Shown here piece after piece: positions 49,201 to 56,446 of a stretch of 64,000 nt of DNA. Below the pieces are notes generated by a model, which saw only the letters and a list, made by a program, of their open reading frames with translations, did no database searches and was not told where the DNA came from. Made by a program: the position numbers and the translations under genes. Each line of letters starts with the position of its first letter. Positions within the stretch are counted from its first letter, which is position 1. Source of the stretch: Streptomyces sp. NBC_00878 (GTDB taxonomy: Bacteria; Actinomycetota; Actinomycetes; Streptomycetales; Streptomycetaceae); assembly GCF_026341515.1 (NCBI RefSeq), contig NZ_JAPEOK010000001.1, positions 4,712,001 to 4,776,000 of the forward strand, written 5' to 3'.

Positions 49201-51010
49201 GGTCGCCAATCTGCACGGAGCGGGCCAGGCGACCCTGTCCGTCGACCGCAAGAAGATCCAGTGGCATGACGAACTGCTGGTGCGCGAGCGGTCCCTCACG
49301 GGTATCGACGACCTTCTGGAGACACCCGGCATTCCCTCCCCGTCCTGGCTGCTCTCCCTGCACAAGGACGATCCCGTACTCGCCGAGGCGATCGCGGTCC
49401 GCGCGGCGGACAAGGGTGTCTCCTGGAAGACGTACGACTGGACGCTCGACATCGGCCGAACCGGGTTCTTCCCACCTGACCTGCTGCTCCTCCCGGCCGT
49501 CACCGGCACCTATCCCTGGCCCGTCTCCCACCACGATGCCGTAGCCGCCCTGCTGGTCCTCTGCATGCCGGAACCAGTGCTCCGCTGGCGGCTGCGCGCC
49601 CTGCACACGGACCTGCCACAGGAATTCGTACCGGCCGCCCGACCGTCCGACCTGGACCTGCTCTGCGCGATCGGAGGTCCCACGAACCAGGAGTGGGCCC
49701 GGTTCGTTGCCGAGATCAGCGAGAGCTTCGCCCGGGTCCGAGGGGGGCATCAGACACCCTCTCTCCTCGTCAGGTCGTCGTTGTCCAACGAGCGCGACCT
49801 GAACGACGCGAGTCTGCTGAGGAAGCTCTTTCCCTGGCGACCGGCCCAGTCCCCCGTGTCACCGGAGGAAGCGGCCACCGCCACGTACGGTACGCAGTTC
49901 ACCGCCGGTCAAATCGCCCGGCGACTGGTGGAGTTGGGCTACGACGTGGCTCCGCTCGGCGCACTCTCCGCCTTGACCGCCGACGACTTGCCGCTGCTGT
50001 TGATCCGGAATGTGGGGGACCGGGTGGAGCGCCGCTCGTGGAACTCCTTCGACGCCGGGCAGGCACGAGTTCGCGAACTGGCGCCCGAGGATCTTCTCCC
50101 CGCCTATTCGTGTGTGCATCTCGCTTATCTGTACGTCCAGCGGGATCCCGCTAAGGCGGCCCGGCGGCTCGCTGAGCTCGGCTACACGCTTCCCGACCGG
50201 TTCTCCGACCGCCTCGTCAGTCCCTCCAGTCTGGACATCGAGGACCGCCGGACCATCCGGGCATTGCTCGGTCATCCCGACGCCGTGGCTGCCTCGTCGA
50301 CGCAGGCGGCGACCGTTACCCGTGGGCAGCTCCTGTACGTGAGCGCACAAGGGGGAAAGGAACCGCAGACCGTCGCGACGCGCCTGGCCGAGCTTGGCTT
50401 CACCGTGCCCGAGGCCGACAGCCTCGTGGTGCTGACCGAGCTGCACTCCTGGGTGGCCTCCCAGTGGCCAGTCGGCCGGCGTCGCACGGTGAGCGCCGCC
50501 GACGTGACGCGCAACCGATACCGTTCGCCGGGCGCGAGCGACAACGAGATCCGCTCGGTGCTCGCCGACTTCGGCTACGTGGTCGACGACGCCGCCAAAG
50601 ATTCGCCGTCGCGCGAAATCCCCCGGTACGTCCGAGGAGGGGCGTTGAGCCGTCAGCACCTGCGGGCCGTCGCCAACCCGACGTACCTGAGAGTCGCGGC
50701 CGCGATCGCCAACGGCTCGGCCGAAGAGCTCAAAAGCAGGCTCCTGACCGAACTCGGACCCGAGGACATCGACATTCCAAGTCGGCTCCCGGATGACCCC
50801 GCCCACGACCAAACCCTGATCCGCTGCTTCGAGAAACCCGAGACCCTGACCCGCCTCCGCCGCCCCAACGGCAAGGGCCAACACATCCACCTCGCCGAGA
50901 TCGCCTCCGCGGCGATCATGGTGCGGCGGCCCTTCTGGGAGGTGGCCGCGATGGCGACAAGAATCGGCTTCCGCCACGACGCCGAGGACTGGTTCGGCAG
51001 CCCGACCTGA
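46286..51010 (+). CDS. Caspase-like peptidase fused to an Hsp90-type ATPase and helix repeats
   Basis: A 1574-residue fusion. Residues 1-250 are a caspase (C14) fold: strand 'RHRALLIGVAQY', His81 in 'VLSGHGVHSAG' and Cys131 in 'FLIDACREG'. A helical and Pro/Ser-rich linker follows. From about 660 lies a GHKL domain: N-box 'AIRELYQNALDALRYR', 'YLECADNGVGMGVTELSRAF' and 'SRFGLGVLSYF'. The last 400 residues repeat a winged-helix-like unit with 'ARRLVELGYDVAP', 'ARRLAELGYTLPD', 'ATRLAELGFTVPE' and 'SVLADFGYVVDD'. Such architectures are proposed immunity or death effectors in actinobacteria. TTG 46286 is preceded by GAGG; it is the only start matching the first strand. Confidence 0.88.
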   Translation: MSRHRALLIGVAQYEAPGISALPFVPQDLERMAAALTARGFHQVRLARAPWFTPNVINGEVAGFLAGAEPGDRLLIVLSGHGVHSAGKDYLVPEDIRPELAAFTDGCVKIDWQDELESSPAAQIVFLIDACREGIQRDTMGDAMGTAAWTNRKVAATLRRKVAYVYACSKAQVARFVREKDTVRDGHDVGTEPGESFSLFSRTVTELLGGPAQVSSLREFRPVAQQRIDALHTAYGKPGAAQTIRVLTEDDHADFVLFPLLEQDEVARGTERTWTEAVAGHLAWKLTGETDVEALKDVCGRLAGRFARACAEAETVLAQDPWYDRELAERTTERVGFLLLRLAEGTRLSPTEAALLTVLPFAAQAHWARHAARRKLPEDELSTFLQAFPRLRRRLRTLGESEAEPNSGAGAKSESDPPSQAPSQPSSQLPSQPPSLSGTAVRDIRWWGVHRWLVQHPEAFTSDLVACDAADVPAGAGWIRTELSTARLLRYVKEQRIAPAAAPGTTRSTALGEERQVAPSTPHEHTVRERLVSALLKAAHAFAIDPADLPEVLVEHLGISDSVSLDALHATLRQSHWLASGTGRSLSALCEHPAVELALKRHAETVDTLLRDINKESAKKGSSLTPLNSLPAYADGQQVKASGATPAKLSTGIRFRLADDRVQELLMGEQLYGDRALAIRELYQNALDALRYRTARTEYLRRTGVHAPPWQGKVLFTEGTDEHGRPYLECADNGVGMGVTELSRAFSRGGSRFVDLPEYLEEGALWAALDPPVEMHPVSRFGLGVLSYFMIADELSVLTCRLDRTGRPGHLLKVTIAGPGNLFRVEDLGPGKEAGTAVRLIGAPGRNIPSSGEELGKCLWVSPYEVRAGKGEKARLWEPGKLVTDPNAPRRGQVYRAPEIDSRDPFGLSSDASPYTWYAEGNEQLFGSYRSFPSQERPSTAAPSGQYGLWWTDGRGSVLVDGIAIDTGLFGRVANLHGAGQATLSVDRKKIQWHDELLVRERSLTGIDDLLETPGIPSPSWLLSLHKDDPVLAEAIAVRAADKGVSWKTYDWTLDIGRTGFFPPDLLLLPAVTGTYPWPVSHHDAVAALLVLCMPEPVLRWRLRALHTDLPQEFVPAARPSDLDLLCAIGGPTNQEWARFVAEISESFARVRGGHQTPSLLVRSSLSNERDLNDASLLRKLFPWRPAQSPVSPEEAATATYGTQFTAGQIARRLVELGYDVAPLGALSALTADDLPLLLIRNVGDRVERRSWNSFDAGQARVRELAPEDLLPAYSCVHLAYLYVQRDPAKAARRLAELGYTLPDRFSDRLVSPSSLDIEDRRTIRALLGHPDAVAASSTQAATVTRGQLLYVSAQGGKEPQTVATRLAELGFTVPEADSLVVLTELHSWVASQWPVGRRRTVSAADVTRNRYRSPGASDNEIRSVLADFGYVVDDAAKDSPSREIPRYVRGGALSRQHLRAVANPTYLRVAAAIANGSAEELKSRLLTELGPEDIDIPSRLPDDPAHDQTLIRCFEKPETLTRLRRPNGKGQHIHLAEIASAAIMVRRPFWEVAAMATRIGFRHDAEDWFGSPT

Positions 51011-51088
51011 CCTCAGCAACCCGGCCCGCCGCCCAACCAGCCAATTAATCACTCTCGTTCAGCGAACAGATCACCTATCCTCACCGCC

Positions 51089-52177
51089 ATGCGGGACATG
51101 GGCGGGGACCAGATAGAAGAAGCCGTCGCAGGCGCGGTGGCAACGCTCCGGCAGGCGGCCGACCGGGACTGGAGCGTCAAGGCGGGCCGCCTCGACTGGA
51201 GTTGCCGCGAGACCGGGGAGCACCTCGCGGCTGCCCTCATCGGGTACGCGGGCCAGCTCGCGGGCCTCCCCGCCGACCGCTACGTACCCTTCGACATCAC
51301 CTTCGAGGAGTGCGAGAGCGCCGAGGACATCCTCCAGGTCGTCGAGGCGACCGGCGCCCTGCTCACCGCCGCCATCCGCGCCGCCCCGCGCGAGGCCCGG
51401 GCCTTCCACCCGTACCCCTTCCGCAGCGCGAACCGTGAGGGCTTCGCCGCGATGGGCGTCACCGAGGTGCTGGTGCACACGTACGACATCGCCGAGGGTC
51501 TCGGCCTGGCGTACGAGCCCCCGGGCGCGCTCTGCGAGGACGTACTGACGCGGATCTTCCCGCAGGTCCGGCCCGACCCGGGCTCGGCCCCCTGGCGGAT
51601 CCTCCTGTGGGCCACAGGCCGCGGCGATCTGCCCGGCCGCGCGCCCCTCACCGGCTGGCGCTGGAGCAACAACCTCGTCGTCCCCGCCGACCGCCTCACC
51701 CTCCAGGGCGTCACCCCCGCTGCCGCCGCCGACCTGCGCGCGGGCGGCACCGGCGGCTTCGAGTGGATCGAGGGCGGCCCCTTCGAGGGCACGCGGGACG
51801 CCGCCGGGATGCTGACGAAGGCGTACGAGGCCGGGGTGCACCGACCGGAGTGGGGCGTCTTCGTCCTCGTACGCCGTGCGGACGGCCGGGCGGTCGGCGG
51901 CATGGGCTTCCACGGTGCCCCGGACGAGGACGGCCGCGTCGAGGTCGGCTACGACCTGGTCGAGTCGGCCCGCGGCCACGGCTACGCCACCGAAGCCCTG
52001 CGCGCTCTGGCCGCCTGGGCCCTCTCCCGCGACGGCGTCACGTCCCTGTTCGCCACGGTGGACCGCGCCAACTCCCCTTCCCAGGACGTCCTGACCCGCG
52101 CGGGCTTCACCCAAGTAACCACGGAACACATTGAGGGCCCGGACTCGGAACAGTACGCATACGAGCTACGCCCCTGA
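51089..52177 (+). CDS. MDMPI-GNAT fusion protein
   Basis: A 362-residue two-domain protein. Residues 1-215 are a maleylpyruvate-isomerase-like bundle ('LDWSCRETGEHLAAALIGYA', 'VTEVLVHTYDIAEGLGLAYE') with metal-site His residues. From about 225 a GNAT acetyltransferase follows: 'RRADGRAVGGMGFHG', 'VEVGYDLVESARGHGYATEA' (acetyl-CoA loop) and 'ATVDRANSPSQDVLTRAGF'. The fusion is known in Streptomyces; the acceptor is not. ATG 51089 is used. Its last 47 bases overlap the truncated caspase frame that follows. Confidence 0.88.
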   Translation: MRDMGGDQIEEAVAGAVATLRQAADRDWSVKAGRLDWSCRETGEHLAAALIGYAGQLAGLPADRYVPFDITFEECESAEDILQVVEATGALLTAAIRAAPREARAFHPYPFRSANREGFAAMGVTEVLVHTYDIAEGLGLAYEPPGALCEDVLTRIFPQVRPDPGSAPWRILLWATGRGDLPGRAPLTGWRWSNNLVVPADRLTLQGVTPAAAADLRAGGTGGFEWIEGGPFEGTRDAAGMLTKAYEAGVHRPEWGVFVLVRRADGRAVGGMGFHGAPDEDGRVEVGYDLVESARGHGYATEALRALAAWALSRDGVTSLFATVDRANSPSQDVLTRAGFTQVTTEHIEGPDSEQYAYELRP

Positions 52178-52742
52178 TCCCGAGTACGACGATCCGCGCA
52201 TCCAGGATCTGCCCTTCGTCCGCGACGATCTCCAGCGCGTCCGGGACATCCTGCTCAACCGCGGTTTCCAGTCCGCCGAGATCGTCGAGAGCAAACGCGG
52301 GATCACCCCGAACACCGTGAACGGCCGGATCCGCGGCTTCCTGCGCGGGGCCGGGCCGGGAGACACCCTGTTCGTGCTGCTCAGCGGGCATGGGCAGCAC
52401 TTCGAGGGCAAGGACTATCTGATCCCGGAGGACGCCACCTTCGACGTCCAGGTGTTCGCCGACAGCTGCATCGAGATCGGCTGGGAGCAGGAGCTGGAGG
52501 ACTCCCCCGCAGGCCATGTCGTCTTCCTGGTCGACGCCTGCCGTGAAGGGATCGACCGGGACAGCATGGCGGCGCCGCCCGGCGTACAGCCCTGGTCCCG
52601 GCGCAAGGTCGCCAACGCGCTGCGCCGCGAGGTCGCCTCGACGGCGACGGCGATGGGCATCCGCCACGAACTGGAGACCTGGTTCACCCAGCCCCACCCT
52701 GAACCCGCCGATGCTTCGGCCGCCGCAGCCCCGCCTGCGTGA
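52131..52742 (+). pseudogene. 5'-truncated caspase-like gene
   Basis: From 'DPEYDDPRIQDLPFVRDDLQ' onward the sequence follows the caspase domain of the large fusion upstream: 'GFQSAEIVESKRGITPNTVN', 'LFVLLSGHGQHFEGKDYLIP' (catalytic His) and 'VVFLVDACREGIDRDSM' (catalytic Cys). The first strand, the part equal to 'MSRHRALLIGVA', is missing because the GNAT gene runs into this point. The frame remains open from a TTG at 52131 inside the GNAT gene, giving unrelated first residues. It ends at 52742 in an Ala/Pro-rich tail without an effector domain and overlaps the DUF4031 gene. Confidence 0.75.
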
Positions 52743-52965
52743 GCCGCCGCACCAGCTCCTTCGACCCGATCTGCACCGCTCCGGCCGCCACCGCGTCCTC
52801 GTACCGGTGCGAGGGAATGTCGTAGTGATCGCGTTCGAAGGCCCGGGCCGGGGCGCCCAACCGGCGGGCGAAGTCGTGGAGTTCGTCGTACGAGACATCG
52901 CTGACGAGGTGGGACCACAGGCGGCCGTGCCCCGGCCAGTCCGGGGGATCGATGTAGACCGTCAC
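52684..52965 (-). CDS. DUF4031 family protein
   Basis: A 93-residue protein: 'VTVYIDPPDWPGHGRLWSHL', 'DVSYDELHDFARRLGAPARA', 'FERDHYDIPSHRYEDAVAAG', 'VQIGSKELVRRLTQAGLRRP'. This is the full DUF4031 domain, of unknown function. GTG 52965 overlaps the TGA of the upstream gene (GTGA), so the two are translationally coupled. Its 3' end overlaps the truncated caspase gene by 59 bp on the opposite strand, which suggests that the caspase fragment slid into an older arrangement. Confidence 0.88.
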   Translation of the reverse strand: MTVYIDPPDWPGHGRLWSHLVSDVSYDELHDFARRLGAPARAFERDHYDIPSHRYEDAVAAGAVQIGSKELVRRLTQAGLRRPKHRRVQGGAG

Positions 52966-53441
52966 GGGGATACCGTCCCCCCGCCGTTCCCGTCCTCGTT
53001 CCCGCCCCCGGTGCCTCTCCCGTTCCCGGTGCCGTTCCCGGTGCCGTTCCCGGTGCCTCCGCCCGTCGCGCCGAGCGCGCCCACCGCCGAGACCTTCACC
53101 CCCGCCTGGTGGCACACCCAGTGCGGGTCGGGCCCCAACTCCGGTTCCACTTCCAGGGCATGGGGATCACCGGCACCGCAGACGGGGCACAACGGCCACC
53201 GCCCGTACCGCTCCAGCAGCGCGTCCTGTACGTCCTGGGCGACGAGCCCCGCCACGTAGTCGACGCCCTCCGGCCACTGTTCCACCCACCACCGCCGCTG
53301 CACCACCGACTCCTCGACGAGCGAGACGACGTCCGGCTCGGCGACCTCCCCCGCGGCGAGATCGGCGAGCACGAGCGCCCGCGCCGCGTGCAGCGCCTGC
53401 TCCAAGGGGCTGATGGGATGAGGAGAGGGCGGAGAATCCAT
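52962..53441 (-). CDS. Protein with zinc-ribbon-like motif and Gly/Asn repeat tail
   Basis: A 159-residue protein. 'LEQALHAARALVLADLAAGE', 'SLVEESVVQRRWWVEQWPEG' and 'AGLVAQDVQDALLERYGRWP' are helical; 'CPVCGAGDPHALEVEPELGP' and 'PHWVCHQAG' supply three Cys plus His for a possible zinc site. The tail is a GTGNGTGNG low-complexity run made by a 12-bp DNA repeat at about 53018-53058. ATG 53441 is clear. It is coupled to the DUF4031 gene. The family is conserved in Streptomyces without known function. Confidence 0.75.
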   Translation of the reverse strand: MDSPPSPHPISPLEQALHAARALVLADLAAGEVAEPDVVSLVEESVVQRRWWVEQWPEGVDYVAGLVAQDVQDALLERYGRWPLCPVCGAGDPHALEVEPELGPDPHWVCHQAGVKVSAVGALGATGGGTGNGTGNGTGNGRGTGGGNEDGNGGGTVSP

Positions 53442-53601
53442 ACGTCCATTGTGCGTCACCCGAACGTGGCGGGGCCGGGCCCCGTAAGGGGCGCGGGGCA
53501 GCGAGCTGTGCGGCTGCGCCGCAGGGGGCGTGACCGGCTCGCACCGGCCCGCGGACACGACCGGGCCGCACACCACCTCGCCCTTGACCCCTCCCCCGCG
53601 G

Positions 53602-53648
53602 CGAAAATATCTTTCATATGTGACCCACGAAGTGAAGGAAATTTTCGC
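53602..53648. promoter_or_regulatory. Inverted repeat at the start of the RpiR gene
   Basis: GCGAAAATATCTTTC (53602-53615 region) and GAAGGAAATTTTCGC (53634-53648) are imperfect inverted arms that flank the start codon. Each arm also contains its own GAAA...TTTC dyad. The A+T content stands out from the surroundings. It is a good candidate autoregulatory site for the SIS-domain regulator. Confidence 0.6.
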
Positions 53649-54537
53649 GGGCGAAACCCCGCCGGCGCCGGCGGCCCTGGCCGCCAAGGTCCGCACCCTC
53701 GCCCCGTCGATGACCCGTTCCATGCAGCGCGTCGCCGAGGCCGTGGCCGGCGACCCCGCGGGCTGCGCGGCCCTCACGGTCACCGGCCTCGCGGAACTGA
53801 CCGGCACCAGCGAGGCCACGGTCGTCCGTACGGCCCGTCTCCTCGGCTACCCCGGCTACCGCGACCTGCGTCTGGCCCTCGCCGGACTCGCCGCCCAGCA
53901 GCAGTCGGGCCGCGCGCCCGCCATGACGGCCGACATCGCGGTCGACGACCCGCTCGCTGACGTCGTCGCCAAGCTCGCGTACGACGAACAGCAGACGCTC
54001 GCCGACACGGCGGCCGGACTGGACATGGTCCAGCTCGGTGCGGCGGTCGGCGCCCTCGCGGCAGCCCGCCGTATCGACGTGTACGGCGTCGGGGCGTCCG
54101 GGCTCGTCGCCCAGGACCTCGTGCAGAAGCTGCTGCGGATCGGGCTCATGGCCCATGCGCACAGCGACCCCCACCTCGCGGTGACCAACGCCGTGCAGTT
54201 GCGGGCCAAGGACGTGGCGATCTCGATCACGCACTCCGGGTCGACGGGGGATGTCATCGAGCCGTTGCGGGTCGCGTTCGAGCACGGGGCCACGACGGTC
54301 GCGATCACCGGGCGTCCGGACGGTCCCGTCACTCAGTACGCGGATCACATCCTCACGACGTCCACGGCTCGGGAGAGCGAGCTGCGGCCCGCGGCGATGT
54401 CCTCGCGGACGAGTCAACTGCTGGTGGTGGACTGCCTGTTCATCGGGGTCGCGCAGAGGACGTATGAGACTGCGGCGCCCGCGTTGTCGGCTTCGTACGA
54501 GGCGTTGGCGCATCGCCATCGGAGCGCTACGCGATAG
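53620..54537 (+). CDS. MurR/RpiR family transcriptional regulator
   Basis: A 305-residue regulator. The N-terminal helix-turn-helix ('VAEAVAGDPAGCAALTVTGL', 'AELTGTSEATVVRTARLLGY', 'PGYRDLRLALAGL') is followed by a SIS sugar-phosphate-binding domain ('IDVYGVGASGLVAQDLVQKL', 'AISITHSGSTGDVIEPLRVA'). MurQ follows on the same strand, so the ligand is probably N-acetylmuramic acid 6-phosphate or a relative. GTG 53620 has no Shine-Dalgarno box and lies within an inverted repeat. The 178-bp gap upstream contains a short piece of the GGGGCGCGG repeat. Confidence 0.9.
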   Translation: MTHEVKEIFAGETPPAPAALAAKVRTLAPSMTRSMQRVAEAVAGDPAGCAALTVTGLAELTGTSEATVVRTARLLGYPGYRDLRLALAGLAAQQQSGRAPAMTADIAVDDPLADVVAKLAYDEQQTLADTAAGLDMVQLGAAVGALAAARRIDVYGVGASGLVAQDLVQKLLRIGLMAHAHSDPHLAVTNAVQLRAKDVAISITHSGSTGDVIEPLRVAFEHGATTVAITGRPDGPVTQYADHILTTSTARESELRPAAMSSRTSQLLVVDCLFIGVAQRTYETAAPALSASYEALAHRHRSATR

Positions 54538-54570
54538 CCGCAGTCCGGGCCGGTGGGTAGCTGCGGGTGC

Positions 54571-54700
54571 GTGGGGGCTGGTCGCTCCCCCACTCTCTGC
54601 TTCTCCCCCACTCTCGGCTTCGCTCGAGCGGGGGGACCCCCATGAGCGGGGGGACCCCCATCGCGGCGGAGCCGCACATGTCACAGCCCCGCGCCCCTAA
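54571..54700 (-). repeat. Composite intergenic repeat, copy B
   Basis: The inverted counterpart of 9950-10105. It has two, not three, copies of the unit ATGGGGGTCCCCCCGCTC, two copies of GAAGCCGAGAGTGGGGGA (the second with one change), and the same flanks GGGGCGCGGGGCTGTGACAT and GCGACCAGCCCCCAC. It fills half of the 252-bp gap between the RpiR gene and murQ, likely as a terminator-like element. Confidence 0.9.
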
Positions 54701-54789
54701 AAGACAAAGACCAGGCGCCCCCGGCACTCTGAAGCCCGCGAACGAAACTTCTGCACCAGAACACCCAGCACCAGAAAGAGCCGTCGCAC

Positions 54790-55773
54790 ATGACCTCCAG
54801 CGCCGATGCCACCGACGCCCCCTCGCACTCGAATCACTCCTCTCACCCCTCCGACCACCGCGATGTGCGGGCCGAGTTGGAGAGTCTGACCACCGAGGCC
54901 TTCCGGCCCGAGTTGTCCGAGATCGACCAGTTGCCCACGCTGGACATCGCGAAGCTGATGAACGGGGAGGACGCGACCGTGCCGGGCGCGATCGCCCCGC
55001 AGTTGCCGGGCATCGCGGCGGCGATCGACGCCATCGCGGAGCGGATGGGCCGGGGCGGGCGGCTCGTCTACGCCGGGGCGGGGACCGCCGGCCGGCTCGG
55101 CGTGCTGGACGCGTCCGAGTGTCCGCCCACCTTCAACACCGACCCCGCCGAGGTCGTCGGGCTGGTCGCGGGCGGTCCGGCCGCGATGACGACGTCGATC
55201 GAGGGCGCGGAGGACTCGGCGGAACTGGCCGTGGAGGACCTGTCCGCCCTGAACCTCACGGCGGACGACGTGGTCGTCGGCGTCTCCGCCTCCGGCCGCA
55301 CCCCGTACGCGATCGGCGCGGTGGAGCACGCCCGCTCGCTCGGCGCCCTCACGGTCGGGCTGTCCTGCAACGCGGACAGCGCCCTGGCCGCGGCGGCCGA
55401 CCACGGCATCGAGGTCGTCGTGGGCCCGGAACTGCTCACGGGCTCCACCCGCCTGAAGGCCGGCACGGCCCAGAAACTCGTCCTCAACATGTTCTCGACG
55501 ATCACGATGATCCGCCTGGGCAAGACGTACGGGAACCTGATGGTCGACGTACGCGCCTCGAACGAGAAGCTCCGCGCCCGTTCCCGCCGGATCGTCGCAC
55601 TCGCCACCGGCGCCTCCGACGAGGAGATCGAGACGGCCCTCGCGGAGACCGACGGCGAGGTCAAGAACGCCATTCTCACCATCCTGGGCAACGTGGACGG
55701 CCCGACCGCGGCCCGCCTCCTGGAGGAAAGCAACGGCCACCTGCGAGCGGCACTGGCGGCGGCGCCCGACTGA
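54790..55773 (+). CDS. murQ: N-acetylmuramic acid 6-phosphate etherase
   Basis: A 327-residue SIS-fold enzyme that removes the lactyl ether from MurNAc-6-phosphate to give GlcNAc-6-phosphate in cell-wall recycling. Marks are 'LMNGEDATVPGAIAPQLPGI', 'LVYAGAGTAGRLGVLDASEC', 'PPTFNTDPAEVVGLVAGG', 'DDVVVGVSASGRTPYAIGAV' and 'GSTRLKAGTAQKLVLNMFST'. A Ser/His-rich 25-residue tail precedes the domain. It follows the RpiR regulator but a repeat and 252 bp separate them. ATG 54790. Confidence 0.93.
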   Translation: MTSSADATDAPSHSNHSSHPSDHRDVRAELESLTTEAFRPELSEIDQLPTLDIAKLMNGEDATVPGAIAPQLPGIAAAIDAIAERMGRGGRLVYAGAGTAGRLGVLDASECPPTFNTDPAEVVGLVAGGPAAMTTSIEGAEDSAELAVEDLSALNLTADDVVVGVSASGRTPYAIGAVEHARSLGALTVGLSCNADSALAAAADHGIEVVVGPELLTGSTRLKAGTAQKLVLNMFSTITMIRLGKTYGNLMVDVRASNEKLRARSRRIVALATGASDEEIETALAETDGEVKNAILTILGNVDGPTAARLLEESNGHLRAALAAAPD

Positions 55774-55781
55774 CCAGCGCG

Positions 55782-55842
55782 CTCCCTTGCCGTCGGAGCC
55801 CCCTCCCTTGCCGTCAGAGCCCGCTTCCCTTCCGTCAGAAGG
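55782..55842. repeat. 21-bp tandem repeat, three copies
   Basis: CTCCCTTGCCGTCGGAGCCC and its variants repeat with a 21-bp period from 55782 to 55842, ending in the AAGGAGC box of the HIT gene. It lies directly after the murQ stop codon. Confidence 0.8.
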
Positions 55843-55852
55843 AGCAACGCCC

Positions 55853-56344
55853 GTGACCGAGAAGCCGGGAACCGGCCGTACGACCTGTATGGCCTGCCGA
55901 CTCGCCTCCGGCGCCGAACACCTCCCGGGCGGGACGATCCACCGCACCGACCTGTGGGTCGTCGAGCACTGCGTCGGCCCCCTCGGCCTCGGCACGCTCA
56001 TCGTCAAGCCGCTCCGCCACGTCCTCCACGTGGCCGACCTGACGCCGCCCGAATCCGCCGAACTCGGCCCGCTCCTGCGCCGCGTCACCGCCGCCGTCAC
56101 GGCGGTGACCCGTCCCGAACAGGTCTACGTCTGCCTCTGGTCCCACGCCGGCGCCGTCCCGGGCCACATCCACTTCGTGGTGCAGCCCGTCCTGAAGAGC
56201 GACATCGACCGGTACGGGGTCCACGGGCCCGCCCTGCAGATGGCCATGTTCGACGCGGGCGTCGTACCGGACGAGGCAGCGGTGGCGGAGGTATGCGAGC
56301 GGATGCGGGCGGAACTGGACTGTCAGTGGGGCGTGGGAGTCTAG
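55853..56344 (+). CDS. HIT family hydrolase
   Basis: A 163-residue histidine-triad protein. 'TTCMACRLASG' is an N-terminal zinc-type Cys pair, 'GTLIVKPLRHVLHVADLTP' precedes the core, and 'SHAGAVPGHIHFVVQPVLKS' holds the His-x-His-x-x motif (the third His is replaced by Gln in 'HFVVQP', a variant seen in GalT-like and other branches). Such enzymes cut nucleoside phosphoramidates or dinucleotides. GTG 55853 follows AAGGAGC. It is in line with murQ and may share its transcript. Confidence 0.85.
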   Translation: MTEKPGTGRTTCMACRLASGAEHLPGGTIHRTDLWVVEHCVGPLGLGTLIVKPLRHVLHVADLTPPESAELGPLLRRVTAAVTAVTRPEQVYVCLWSHAGAVPGHIHFVVQPVLKSDIDRYGVHGPALQMAMFDAGVVPDEAAVAEVCERMRAELDCQWGVGV

Positions 56345-56354
56345 GTACGCCGGA

Positions 56355-56433
56355 CAGGAAGCAGATCAGGAAGCAGATCAGGTAACCGAACCGGAAGCCG
56401 AACCGGAAGCCGAACGGGAAGCCGAACAGGAAG
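56355..56433. repeat. 12-bp tandem repeats
   Basis: AGGAAGCAGATC occurs twice, then GAACCGGAAGCC and close variants four times, filling the gap between the HIT gene and the next gene. It is another phase-neutral 12-bp array. Confidence 0.8.
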
Positions 56434-56446
56434 GGGTACGAGGACC

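Noticed and set aside
46286..52742. The two caspase regions read as a single gene with the GNAT between
   Set aside because: The GNAT has its own start and stop codons, and the caspase frames are separate and each resembles the N-terminal domain only.
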